A stretch of DNA of 6,014 bases, taken from positions 794-6,807 of the forward strand of contig JAGQIB010000057.1 of the NCBI GenBank assembly GCA_020431545.1, read 5' to 3'. Shown here piece after piece: positions 1 to 5,266 of this stretch. The stretch comes from Gemmatimonadota bacterium (GTDB lineage: Bacteria; ARS69). The position numbers and the translations under genes are program-made. Numbering within the stretch: position 1 is the first letter of the stretch; every line of letters starts with the position of its first letter. Under the pieces are notes generated by a model that had not been told where the DNA came from, ran no database searches, and saw only the letters and a list, made by a program, of their open reading frames with translations.

Positions 1-1210
1 CGTGCGCCGCGTTCCCCGTGAAGAAGACGGCGTTCGCCGGCAACGCGCGCACCACGCTGCGCGCCCACGCGGGATCGCGATCGGCGGACCGGTCGAGTGT
101 CTTCGAGTTCAGCGCGAACAGCAGACCGCCCGCCAGCAGGGCGACGACGGGAGCGCGGAAGTCCGCGCGGACCATCACCGGCTCGGGCGGATCGGGACCG
201 TGCTCCGTGTCGCCGGCGAAGCGACCCCAAGCAGCCGCGAACGACGGCACGGTCCAGAACACGAACGCCCATCCCGTGAGCGCGCGGGCGACCTCGGCGT
301 CGGCGGCGCGACCGAGCACGAGTGCCGCAGCCGGTACCGCGAACGCGAGCAGGAACGGACGGGCGAGTCGGGCGCGTCCGGTGAAGAAGGCGACCACGCC
401 CGCGAGTCCGAGCACGAAGCCGAGTGGGCCGGTGGCGTGCCAGGCGGCGAAGACCGCGTCGAGCAGGCCCGCGCCCCACCCGGACGGGCCGACCGGTCGC
501 CAGAACGGACCGTCGGGACCGCCGATCCACGCGGCGAGCGCGGCGCGCGGCGGGCCGGTCATCAGGAGCGCGAGCAGACCGAGCGCGAACCCGAACCAGC
601 CCGTGCGAATCGTGCGACCGGCGTTGCCCGGACGATCCCGCAGCGTGGAACCGAGAGCGAGCGCGCCCCAGGCGGGCAGCAGGAACAGGACGAACGGGTG
701 ATCCGCGACGGCGAGCCCGGCCAGCAATCCGCCGAGGAACGGCCAAGGGCGTCGCGCGGTGAAGGCCGTGGCGGAGCCCGCGAGCAACGCGAGCAACACG
801 GGCACGGGCGACGCCTCGAGACCGAGACGCCCGGTGTCCGCTCCCAGGAGCACGGCGCATCCGGCAAAGAGACCGGCCGCGAGACCGGTGCCCGCCCGGG
901 GATGCCGCCCGGCCGCCGAACGGGCGGCGACGCCGGCCGTCAGCGCGGCCGCGATCGCGAGCCAGAGACCGCCCGCGAGGTGCGCCGCGCGGAACAGACC
1001 GGTCGGCGCCCAGACCGCTCGCACCGCGCGCATCCCGACGTCCAGCAGACGTTCGGAGACAGGCCCCGGTGGCGACGTACCCGGCCCGCCGCCGAGGATC
1101 GCGGCGACGTGCAGAGCGTCGCCCTCGGTGAGCGGGGCGGCGGCGTGCCAGGCGGCCGCGAGGGCGAGGCCGAGCACGAATACGGAGAGAACGATCGCGC
1201 GGAATCCCAT
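1..1210 (-). CDS. DUF2723 / TMEM260-like polytopic membrane protein (putative GT-C glycosyltransferase), C-terminus cut by window edge
   Basis: The minus-strand frame starting with ATG at 1210-1208 stays open to the window edge (~403 codons, no stop). It is the only frame here that reads as a membrane protein: alternating Leu/Ala/Val/Gly-rich hydrophobic segments separated by short Arg/Pro loops. It opens with MGFRAIVLSVFVLGLALAAA, a first transmembrane segment. The loop after it has TEGDALHVAAILGGG and then PPGP, which resembles the first-loop pattern of DUF2723 (T-G-D-x-x-E-L, then H-P-P-G-Y-P). A later LLAGLAVADHPFVLFLLPA resembles that family's conserved G-L-A-x-x-x-H-x-x-x-x-x-x-L-P segment. 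Family members are thought to transfer sugars from lipid-linked donors at the membrane, as in TMEM260 O-mannosylation. The second acidic residue of the first loop appears to be missing here (GDALH rather than GDxxEL), so activity is uncertain. There is no convincing Shine-Dalgarno before ATG 1210, and GTG at 1219 is an alternative start. Calling it a membrane protein is secure. The family call is moderate and rests on remembered motifs. Confidence 0.62.
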   Translation of the reverse strand, partial: MGFRAIVLSVFVLGLALAAAWHAAAPLTEGDALHVAAILGGGPGTSPPGPVSERLLDVGMRAVRAVWAPTGLFRAAHLAGGLWLAIAAALTAGVAARSAAGRHPRAGTGLAAGLFAGCAVLLGADTGRLGLEASPVPVLLALLAGSATAFTARRPWPFLGGLLAGLAVADHPFVLFLLPAWGALALGSTLRDRPGNAGRTIRTGWFGFALGLLALLMTGPPRAALAAWIGGPDGPFWRPVGPSGWGAGLLDAVFAAWHATGPLGFVLGLAGVVAFFTGRARLARPFLLAFAVPAAALVLGRAADAEVARALTGWAFVFWTVPSFAAAWGRFAGDTEHGPDPPEPVMVRADFRAPVVALLAGGLLFALNSKTLDRSADRDPAWARSVVRALPANAVFFTGNAAH

Positions 1211-1221
1211 GAGAACCACGA

Positions 1222-1250
1222 ATTCTCGGGATCGGCGGCGCGGGTGTCAA
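1222..1250 (-). promoter_or_regulatory. Sigma70-like promoter for the minus-strand membrane gene
   Basis: On the minus strand, a perfect TTGACA (1250-1245) is followed by a 17-nt spacer and then GAGAAT (1227-1222), which matches TATAAT at four of six positions. Transcription would begin near 1215, only about five bases before ATG 1210. The transcript would be leaderless or nearly so, which fits the missing Shine-Dalgarno. The -10 is imperfect, so this remains a prediction. Confidence 0.4.
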
Positions 1251-1317
1251 TGGCACGCCTCGCGGGAACACGGCGCCCGTGCTAGCTTCGCAGGCCGATC
1301 CGCCGTCCGCGGCACCC

Positions 1318-1323
1318 GGAGAA
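1318..1323 (+). promoter_or_regulatory. Ribosome binding site of the permease
   Basis: GGAGAA ends four bases before ATG 1328. It fixes the start, because no other in-frame start nearby has a comparable site. Confidence 0.6.
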
Positions 1324-1327
1324 CGGA

Positions 1328-2599
1328 ATGGAAGGCCCCAAGCTCTACTGTCTCGTCGTCTTCGTCGTCGTGTACGTGGCGCTCATCGTGTGGAAGAGCC
1401 GCCGGACCGAGGCGCTCTGGGTCGGCGTCCTCGCGTTGCTCGTGGGGCGGGTCCTCTCGCCGGGCGAGGCGTTCCACGCCGTCGAATGGAACGTCCTCGG
1501 GATCTTCGCCGGCATCCTGCTGCTCGCGGAGTCGTTCACGGACTCGGGGATGCCTCTGCGGATCGCCGACCTGCTGATCGATCGCGCCAAGACCGTGGGC
1601 GGCGCGATCCTGGTGGTGTGCCTGTTCTCGGGCTTCGTCTCGATCTTCGTGGAGAACGTCGCCACGGTGTTGATCGTGGCGCCGGTCGCGCTCGAAACGG
1701 CCCGGCGCGCGAACATCAGCCCCGTGCCGTTCCTGATCGGCATCGCGGTCTCCTCGAATCTCCAGGGAGCCGGCACGCTGATCGGCGATCCGCCCAGCAT
1801 GATCCTGGCCGGATGGCTCAAGATGGACTTCAACTCGTTCTTCTGGTTCCAGGGCAAGCCGTCGATCTTCTGGGCCGTGCAGGTCGGCGCCGTGGCGTCG
1901 ACGGTCGTGCTGTGGCTCATGTTCCGAAAGTACAAGCAGCCGGTCACGTACCTGGAGCCCCAGAAACTCGAGTCGTGGGTGCCCACCGTCGCGATCGTGG
2001 CGCTCATCGCCTGCCTCGCGGTGTCCCCGGCGTTCGATCCCGATTTCCACTGGCTCGGCGGCACGATCTGCGTGGTGTTCGGGGTGGCGATGCTGATCTG
2101 GGAGGAACTGCGCGGCCGCGGCCGCGGGGCGAAGATCCTGAAGCGGTTCGACTGGAACACGACGTTCTTCCTGATCGGCGTGTTCGTGCTCGTGGAAGCC
2201 ATGGTGCACGTGGGGCTGATCGACGACCTCGCCGGGTCGTTCGCGGATCTCACCGGCGATTCTCCGCTCGTGATCTACGTCTCGCTGATCGCGCTCTCGG
2301 TCGTCTTCTCCGCGTTCGTGGACAACATCCCCTACATCACCACGATGATCCCGCTCGTGCGTCACGTCGCGGAGGGGGTCGGCGCGAACGAGGTGCCGTT
2401 GATCTTCGGCATGGTGCTCGGCGCCAGCCTCGGCGGAAACATCACGCCCTTCGGCGCATCCGCGAACGTCGTCGCGGTGGGGTTGCTCCGCAAGGAGGGC
2501 CTGCATGTCTCCACGCGCGAGTTCGTGAAGATCGGTCTGCCGTTCACGATCGTGGCCACGGCGGCCGGGGCGGCGTTCCTGTGGTGGGCCTGGCGGTAG
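1328..2599 (+). CDS. SLC13 / ArsB-NhaD superfamily ion permease
   Basis: A complete 423-residue inner-membrane transporter with about ten or more hydrophobic segments, the usual size for this superfamily (Na+/H+ antiporters of NhaD type, ArsB arsenite pumps, CitT/SLC13 anion symporters). The fold is an internal inverted repeat, and both halves show their signatures. In the first half these are FVENVATVLIVAPV (107-120) and SSNLQGAGTLIGDPPSM (142-158). In the second half they are FVDNIPYITTMIPL (330-343) and GASLGGNITPFGASANVV (365-382). The two S/G-N-x-x-G/T-x-x-G loops normally form the cation and substrate sites. A charged cytoplasmic loop at about 260-275 separates the halves. ATG 1328 is supported by GGAGAA at 1318-1323, four bases upstream, and by the membrane segment starting directly at residue 7. 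The gene is divergent from the upstream membrane gene, with a 117-nt gap. The substrate cannot be decided from sequence. The second-half motifs (DNIP, GGN.TP.GASANVVA) recall the NhaD/ArsB branch more than dicarboxylate carriers. Confidence 0.93.
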   Translation: MEGPKLYCLVVFVVVYVALIVWKSRRTEALWVGVLALLVGRVLSPGEAFHAVEWNVLGIFAGILLLAESFTDSGMPLRIADLLIDRAKTVGGAILVVCLFSGFVSIFVENVATVLIVAPVALETARRANISPVPFLIGIAVSSNLQGAGTLIGDPPSMILAGWLKMDFNSFFWFQGKPSIFWAVQVGAVASTVVLWLMFRKYKQPVTYLEPQKLESWVPTVAIVALIACLAVSPAFDPDFHWLGGTICVVFGVAMLIWEELRGRGRGAKILKRFDWNTTFFLIGVFVLVEAMVHVGLIDDLAGSFADLTGDSPLVIYVSLIALSVVFSAFVDNIPYITTMIPLVRHVAEGVGANEVPLIFGMVLGASLGGNITPFGASANVVAVGLLRKEGLHVSTREFVKIGLPFTIVATAAGAAFLWWAWR

Positions 2600-2601
2600 G
2601 G

Positions 2602-2613
2602 CTCCCCGGGGAG
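2602..2613. repeat. Perfect 12-bp palindrome just after the permease stop
   Basis: CTCCCC/GGGGAG begins two bases after the stop codon at 2597-2599. It could form a short GC hairpin contributing to transcription termination or 3'-end stability. No T-run follows, so I do not call it an intrinsic terminator. Confidence 0.4.
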
Positions 2614-2632
2614 TCGCATCCGGGCTCGACTC

Positions 2633-2660
2633 AAAGCAATTCCATCGGGCGCTTTGCTTT
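2633..2660. promoter_or_regulatory. 7-bp inverted repeat abutting the -10 box, operator-like
   Basis: AAAGCAA (2633-2639) and TTGCTTT (2654-2660) form a perfect inverted repeat with a 14-nt spacer, ending two bases before TATACT. The spacing of half-site centres (~21 bp, two helical turns) is what a dimeric DNA-binding protein would use. Alternatively it is a weak hairpin at the permease 3' end. Only geometry supports the operator reading. Confidence 0.3.
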
Positions 2661-2662
2661 CG

Positions 2663-2668
2663 TATACT
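2663..2668 (+). promoter_or_regulatory. Probable -10 box for the first exported paralogue
   Basis: TATACT, five of six matches to TATAAT, lies in an unusually AT-richer patch of otherwise very GC-rich DNA, 82 nt before the start codon. At 17-nt spacing the -35 position (2640-2645, TTCCAT) is poor, so activation may depend on a regulator. The 7-bp inverted repeat at 2633-2660 sits exactly between and just upstream. Transcription would start near 2675, giving a leader of about 75 nt that contains the 20-bp palindrome. Confidence 0.45.
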
Positions 2669-2686
2669 CCGCGCGATCGCCGGAGC

Positions 2687-2706
2687 GGGTCGCGACGTCG
2701 CGACCC
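2687..2706. repeat. Perfect 20-bp palindrome in the leader of the first paralogue
   Basis: GGGTCGCGAC is followed directly by its exact reverse complement GTCGCGACCC with no spacer. The site lies 18 nt downstream of the TATACT box and 28 nt before the ribosome binding site, so it is inside the predicted untranslated leader. It may be a repressor operator or, in RNA, a stable hairpin. Confidence 0.6.
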
Positions 2707-2734
2707 ATCGCCCGTTCCGGTGGAGCCCCACCCC

Positions 2735-2741
2735 GAGGGAG
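2735..2741 (+). promoter_or_regulatory. Ribosome binding site deciding the start of paralogue 1
   Basis: GAGGGAG lies eight bases before ATG 2750. This site, together with the signal peptide that begins at that ATG, rejects the longer reading from 2654, which would prepend 32 Arg/Pro-rich residues. Confidence 0.65.
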
Positions 2742-2749
2742 CCCGCGCC

Positions 2750-3913
2750 ATGAACGGAACCAACCTGCTTCGCACCTTCGCGTTCGTCCTGCTCGGCACG
2801 ATTCTGACGGCCCCGGCGGCCATCGCCGATCCCACGCTCCGCGCCTTCGAGGCGTCGAGCGATCTCCTTCGCGAGCCCGGCGACTCGCCGGCCGCGCTCG
2901 GCGCGCCGCTCTTCACCGACGGTTTCGAGTCGGGTCTCGGTCAATGGACCGTGACGGATCTCTCCGGCGCCGGCGCGCAATGGAGCGACTGGGATTGCTG
3001 GGCCGCTTCGGGGTCCAGGAGCGCCGGCTGTGCGGCCGGCGGATCCGCCGCGATCGCGTGCGGCGAAAACTATCCCGACGACATGAAGACGTGGATGGTG
3101 GCGGGGCCCTTCGATCTGACGGCGCCCGGAGTGCAGGCGGCGGAGCTGGAGTTCCAGCTGAAGCTGCGTTGCGAGCCGTATCTCGATCGGTTCTTCGTGG
3201 GGACCTCGGTCGACGGGATCGACTTCTTCGGACACTTCTGGGACAGCTCGACCGACGAGACGGTCGTGATCGACGTGACCGACCAGGTCGGAACCGACGC
3301 AGTCTGGATCGGCTTTCTGTTCCTGTCGGATGGATCCAGCGGTCGCGTGGAAGGCGCTCAGGTGGACGACGTGGAGCTTCGGGCTCTCTTGCCCTCCGCG
3401 CACCAGTTCGGCTGGACGATCAGCGCCAGTCTGTCCGACCCCTACGTCAACTCGGGAACGCCGCAGGGCGTACCCGGCATCGTCTCGAGGCAACTGTGGT
3501 TCGCTTGCCAGAACCAGTCCGAAGGGTTCTACGGTGCATCGTTCGGCATCGAATGCACGGCCGGGACCTACATCGGCCTGACCACGACGAACGGTTTCTT
3601 GAACGCCGGAACGATGACGGAGCCCGTGTTCGCGGCGGGTGGGTGTCCCCTCGCGCCGATCCGTGTGGCCACGTTGACGTTCTTCGATACCGGAACGGAC
3701 GAAGGCATTCGCGCCTGCATCGTCCCGAACTCCAATGGGGAGAACTTCACCCTGGACTGCAGCGGGCCACCGTATCTGGCCTATCCGAACGACTACATCG
3801 GATTCGACGGAACGGGCGCGATGAACCCCTGCACGAACGGGACTCCCTGTGAGTCCGGGCCGGTGTCCGTGGGGACCACGAGCTGGTCGGAGATCAAGGC
3901 GTTGTATCGCTGA
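2750..3913 (+). CDS. Exported protein, paralogue 1: choice-of-anchor J-like domain plus cysteine-rich C-terminal module
   Basis: A 387-residue secreted protein of unknown function. Residues 1-26 are a signal peptide (hydrophobic FAFVLLGTIL, cleavage predicted after AIA, before D27). Residues ~53-210 form a beta-sandwich type domain with features of the choice-of-anchor J / cleaved-adhesin group: FESGLGQWTVTD at the start, SG..SA.CAAGGSA, MKTWMVAGPFDL, a D-R-F-F-V-G-x-S-x-D-G strand, and VDDVELR at the end. Such domains are usually surface or secreted binding modules. Residues ~222-387 are a second module beginning WTIS and ending TSWSEIKALYR, with seven cysteines. I do not recognise it. Cysteines C83, C94 and C104 are shared with both siblings, while C141 is specific to this copy. 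By hand count its first domain is about 55% identical to paralogue 2. ATG 2750 is chosen for its ribosome site and signal peptide. It has its own promoter region and is followed by hairpins before the next copy. Confidence 0.88.
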   Translation: MNGTNLLRTFAFVLLGTILTAPAAIADPTLRAFEASSDLLREPGDSPAALGAPLFTDGFESGLGQWTVTDLSGAGAQWSDWDCWAASGSRSAGCAAGGSAAIACGENYPDDMKTWMVAGPFDLTAPGVQAAELEFQLKLRCEPYLDRFFVGTSVDGIDFFGHFWDSSTDETVVIDVTDQVGTDAVWIGFLFLSDGSSGRVEGAQVDDVELRALLPSAHQFGWTISASLSDPYVNSGTPQGVPGIVSRQLWFACQNQSEGFYGASFGIECTAGTYIGLTTTNGFLNAGTMTEPVFAAGGCPLAPIRVATLTFFDTGTDEGIRACIVPNSNGENFTLDCSGPPYLAYPNDYIGFDGTGAMNPCTNGTPCESGPVSVGTTSWSEIKALYR

Positions 3914-3960
3914 GGCGAGGTCGTTCGGACTCGCCGGGGCTGCGGCCGCAGACTCCCGGC
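3914..3960 (+). terminator. Tandem GC hairpins after paralogue 1, possible terminator
   Basis: Immediately after the stop codon, GGCGAG (3914-3919) pairs with CTCGCC (3930-3935) across a 10-nt loop. Partly overlapping it, GCCGGG (3933-3938) pairs with CCCGGC (3955-3960) around the perfect palindrome CTGCGGCCGCAG (3940-3951). The two structures would compete or stack. No T-run follows, so if this ends transcription it is not a textbook intrinsic terminator. Confidence 0.35.
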
Positions 3961-3980
3961 CCACGCCTTCTGCGACGCCC

Positions 3981-4010
3981 CTTACAACGATCGTGGTCCG
4001 GGAGTACAGT
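3981..4010 (+). promoter_or_regulatory. Sigma70-like promoter for paralogues 2 and 3
   Basis: CTTACA (3981-3986, four of six matches to TTGACA) is separated by 18 nt from TACAGT (4005-4010, four of six to TATAAT). Reading TTACAA at 3982 gives a 17-nt spacer. Transcription would start near 4017, giving a ~47-nt leader. It lies downstream of the hairpins that close paralogue 1, consistent with independent expression of copy 2. Confidence 0.4.
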
Positions 4011-4021
4011 TGCCAGGAGCC

Positions 4022-4058
4022 GGCGCCACGAGTGGGACCCACGAAGCGAGGAGGCGCC
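4022..4058 (+). promoter_or_regulatory. Structured leader overlapping the ribosome binding site of paralogue 2
   Basis: GGCGCC at 4022-4027 can pair with GGCGCC at 4053-4058, enclosing a small hairpin GTGGG-A-CCCAC (4032-4042). The outer stem includes the last two bases of the AGGAGG ribosome site (4049-4054), so folding could limit translation. AGGAGG lies nine bases before ATG 4064 and fixes the start. Confidence 0.35.
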
Positions 4059-4063
4059 AAGAG

Positions 4064-5221
4064 ATGTACTCACATCTAACGACTGCCGCGGTCGTGTGCT
4101 CGTCGGCCCTTGTCCTCTCGACCGGAACGCACGCCCAGGAAGTCACCGAGTCCGTCGCGATCGAGAAGGGCGACCGTGTCGTCCTTGGCGCCGACACCGA
4201 CTGGCGAGAGATGGGCACGGTCTTCTTCTCGGATGACTTCGAGTCCGGACTGGCCGCCTGGACCGTGACCGACGTGTCAGGTAGCGGTGCCCAATGGGAG
4301 ACCGCGGAATGCTGGGCGAGCAGCGGAAATGCGAGCGCGGCCTGCGCGGCTGGTGGGTCGGCCGCTGTCGCGTGCGGTGAGGACTATCCCGGCGGAATGA
4401 AGACCTGGTTGGTGCATGGGCCGATGGATTTCTCGGACCCGGCGCTGCAGTGGGTCGAGCTCGACGTCACGTTTCGCCTTCGGAGCGAGCCCTTCTTCGA
4501 TCGGTTCTTCGCGGGCGTGTCGGCAGACGGCGTGACGTTCGACGGAACGTTTTTCAGCGGGAACCACGATTCGACGATCACGCTCGATCTGAGTGATCTG
4601 GTCGGCGAAAGCGATGTGTGGGTGGGTTTTCTGTTCGCCTCCGATGCGAGTGGGCAGCTACCCGACGGCGCCGCCATCGACGACGTGACGATTCGTTCGT
4701 TCTCCTCCTACCCCGGCGAGCGGGCCTGGACCATCAGTGACCGGTCGTCGGACCCGCTCTCGAACACGGGCGTACCGAACCCCGGGAATCGCAGCATCTG
4801 GCTCTGGTACTACTGCGAAGGGACGGAACCGACCGGATTTCGCACCGCCGAGTTCGACGTCGAGGTGCTCGCGGGAGAGGTCCAGTTCTTCAATCCGTCC
4901 TTCGGGTTCACGAACCACGGCACGGACACACACCTCGTGCTCGAGGCGGACACGTGCCGGAATGGTCCGGTGCGAGTCGCTTCGTGGTTCTTCCACGACG
5001 CCGGAGACGGTATCGCCATTTGCATCCGACCGACGGCGGAGGGCCTCAACTACACCGAGGCCTGCGACCCTCACACGATCCGGTGGCCGAACGATTACCT
5101 CGGATACGACTCCCGGGGCCAGGCAGGCAACGTCTGCGGCAACGGATATCTTTGCGGCGACGAGGTGACGGTCGGCGTGGACCGGACGAGCTGGGGGAGC
5201 CTGAAGGCCAGCTATCGCTAG
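4064..5221 (+). CDS. Exported protein, paralogue 2: choice-of-anchor J-like domain plus cysteine-rich C-terminal module
   Basis: A 385-residue secreted protein, full-length homologue of the preceding gene. Residues 1-24 are a signal peptide (cleavage after THA, before Q25). The cysteine at residue 12 lies inside the hydrophobic stretch without a lipobox, so this is not called a lipoprotein. Residues ~53-210 are the anchor J-like domain: DDFESGLAAWTVTD, ECWASSG, CAAGGSAAVACGEDYP, MKTWLVHGPMDFSDP, FDRFFAGVSADG, VWVGFLFASD, AIDDVTIR. Residues 222-385 are the unrecognised module. It begins WTIS like copy 1, shares six cysteine positions with it, and includes RWPNDYLGYDSRG (340-352) and the terminal TSWGSLKASYR (375-385). 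ATG 4064 has a strong AGGAGG nine bases upstream, and a longer reading from TTG 4010 adds 18 charged residues before the signal peptide and is rejected. The stop is 45 nt from the next start, so copies 2 and 3 probably form an operon. Role unknown; surface binding or envelope function is a guess from the domain type. Confidence 0.88.
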   Translation: MYSHLTTAAVVCSSALVLSTGTHAQEVTESVAIEKGDRVVLGADTDWREMGTVFFSDDFESGLAAWTVTDVSGSGAQWETAECWASSGNASAACAAGGSAAVACGEDYPGGMKTWLVHGPMDFSDPALQWVELDVTFRLRSEPFFDRFFAGVSADGVTFDGTFFSGNHDSTITLDLSDLVGESDVWVGFLFASDASGQLPDGAAIDDVTIRSFSSYPGERAWTISDRSSDPLSNTGVPNPGNRSIWLWYYCEGTEPTGFRTAEFDVEVLAGEVQFFNPSFGFTNHGTDTHLVLEADTCRNGPVRVASWFFHDAGDGIAICIRPTAEGLNYTEACDPHTIRWPNDYLGYDSRGQAGNVCGNGYLCGDEVTVGVDRTSWGSLKASYR

Positions 5222-5255
5222 AAGAGCTGTGTGCAGCATGCCCTGTACCCAGGCG

Positions 5256-5261
5256 AAGGGA
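5256..5261 (+). promoter_or_regulatory. Ribosome binding site of paralogue 3
   Basis: AAGGGA lies five bases before ATG 5267. The site and the hydrophobic leader that follows support this start. No convincing promoter is visible in the 45-nt gap after paralogue 2. Confidence 0.5.
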
Positions 5262-5266
5262 CGAAA

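Noticed and set aside
1269..1281. CACGG-cgc-CCGTG inverted repeat upstream of the permease, with a TGCTAGCTT stretch as a possible extended -10.
   Set aside because: Five-base arms are common by chance in GC-rich DNA, and there is no acceptable -35 at the right spacing, so no promoter is called.
2654..2749. Upstream start for paralogue 1 (adds 32 residues), and similarly 4010 for paralogue 2 (adds 18).
   Set aside because: Both extensions put charged, Arg/Pro-rich residues before an obvious signal peptide and ignore good ribosome sites at the inner ATGs. The 2654 start would also precede the -10 box.
1279..3852. An 857-codon plus-strand open frame, and others at 2-1285 and 759-1577.
   Set aside because: Their translations are Arg-rich without hydrophobic segments or motifs. 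They are out-of-frame or antisense readings of the membrane gene, the permease and paralogue 1.
1247..4060. A 937-codon minus-strand open frame.
   Set aside because: It lies antisense to two clear genes and a regulatory gap. Its product is Arg/His/Asp/Glu-rich with no membrane, motif or domain signal, as expected of a mirror frame in very GC-rich coding DNA.
5226..5237. Small hairpin GCTG-tgtg-CAGC between paralogues 2 and 3.
   Set aside because: A four-base-pair stem with no T-run is too weak to call a terminator. The 45-nt gap argues for co-transcription.
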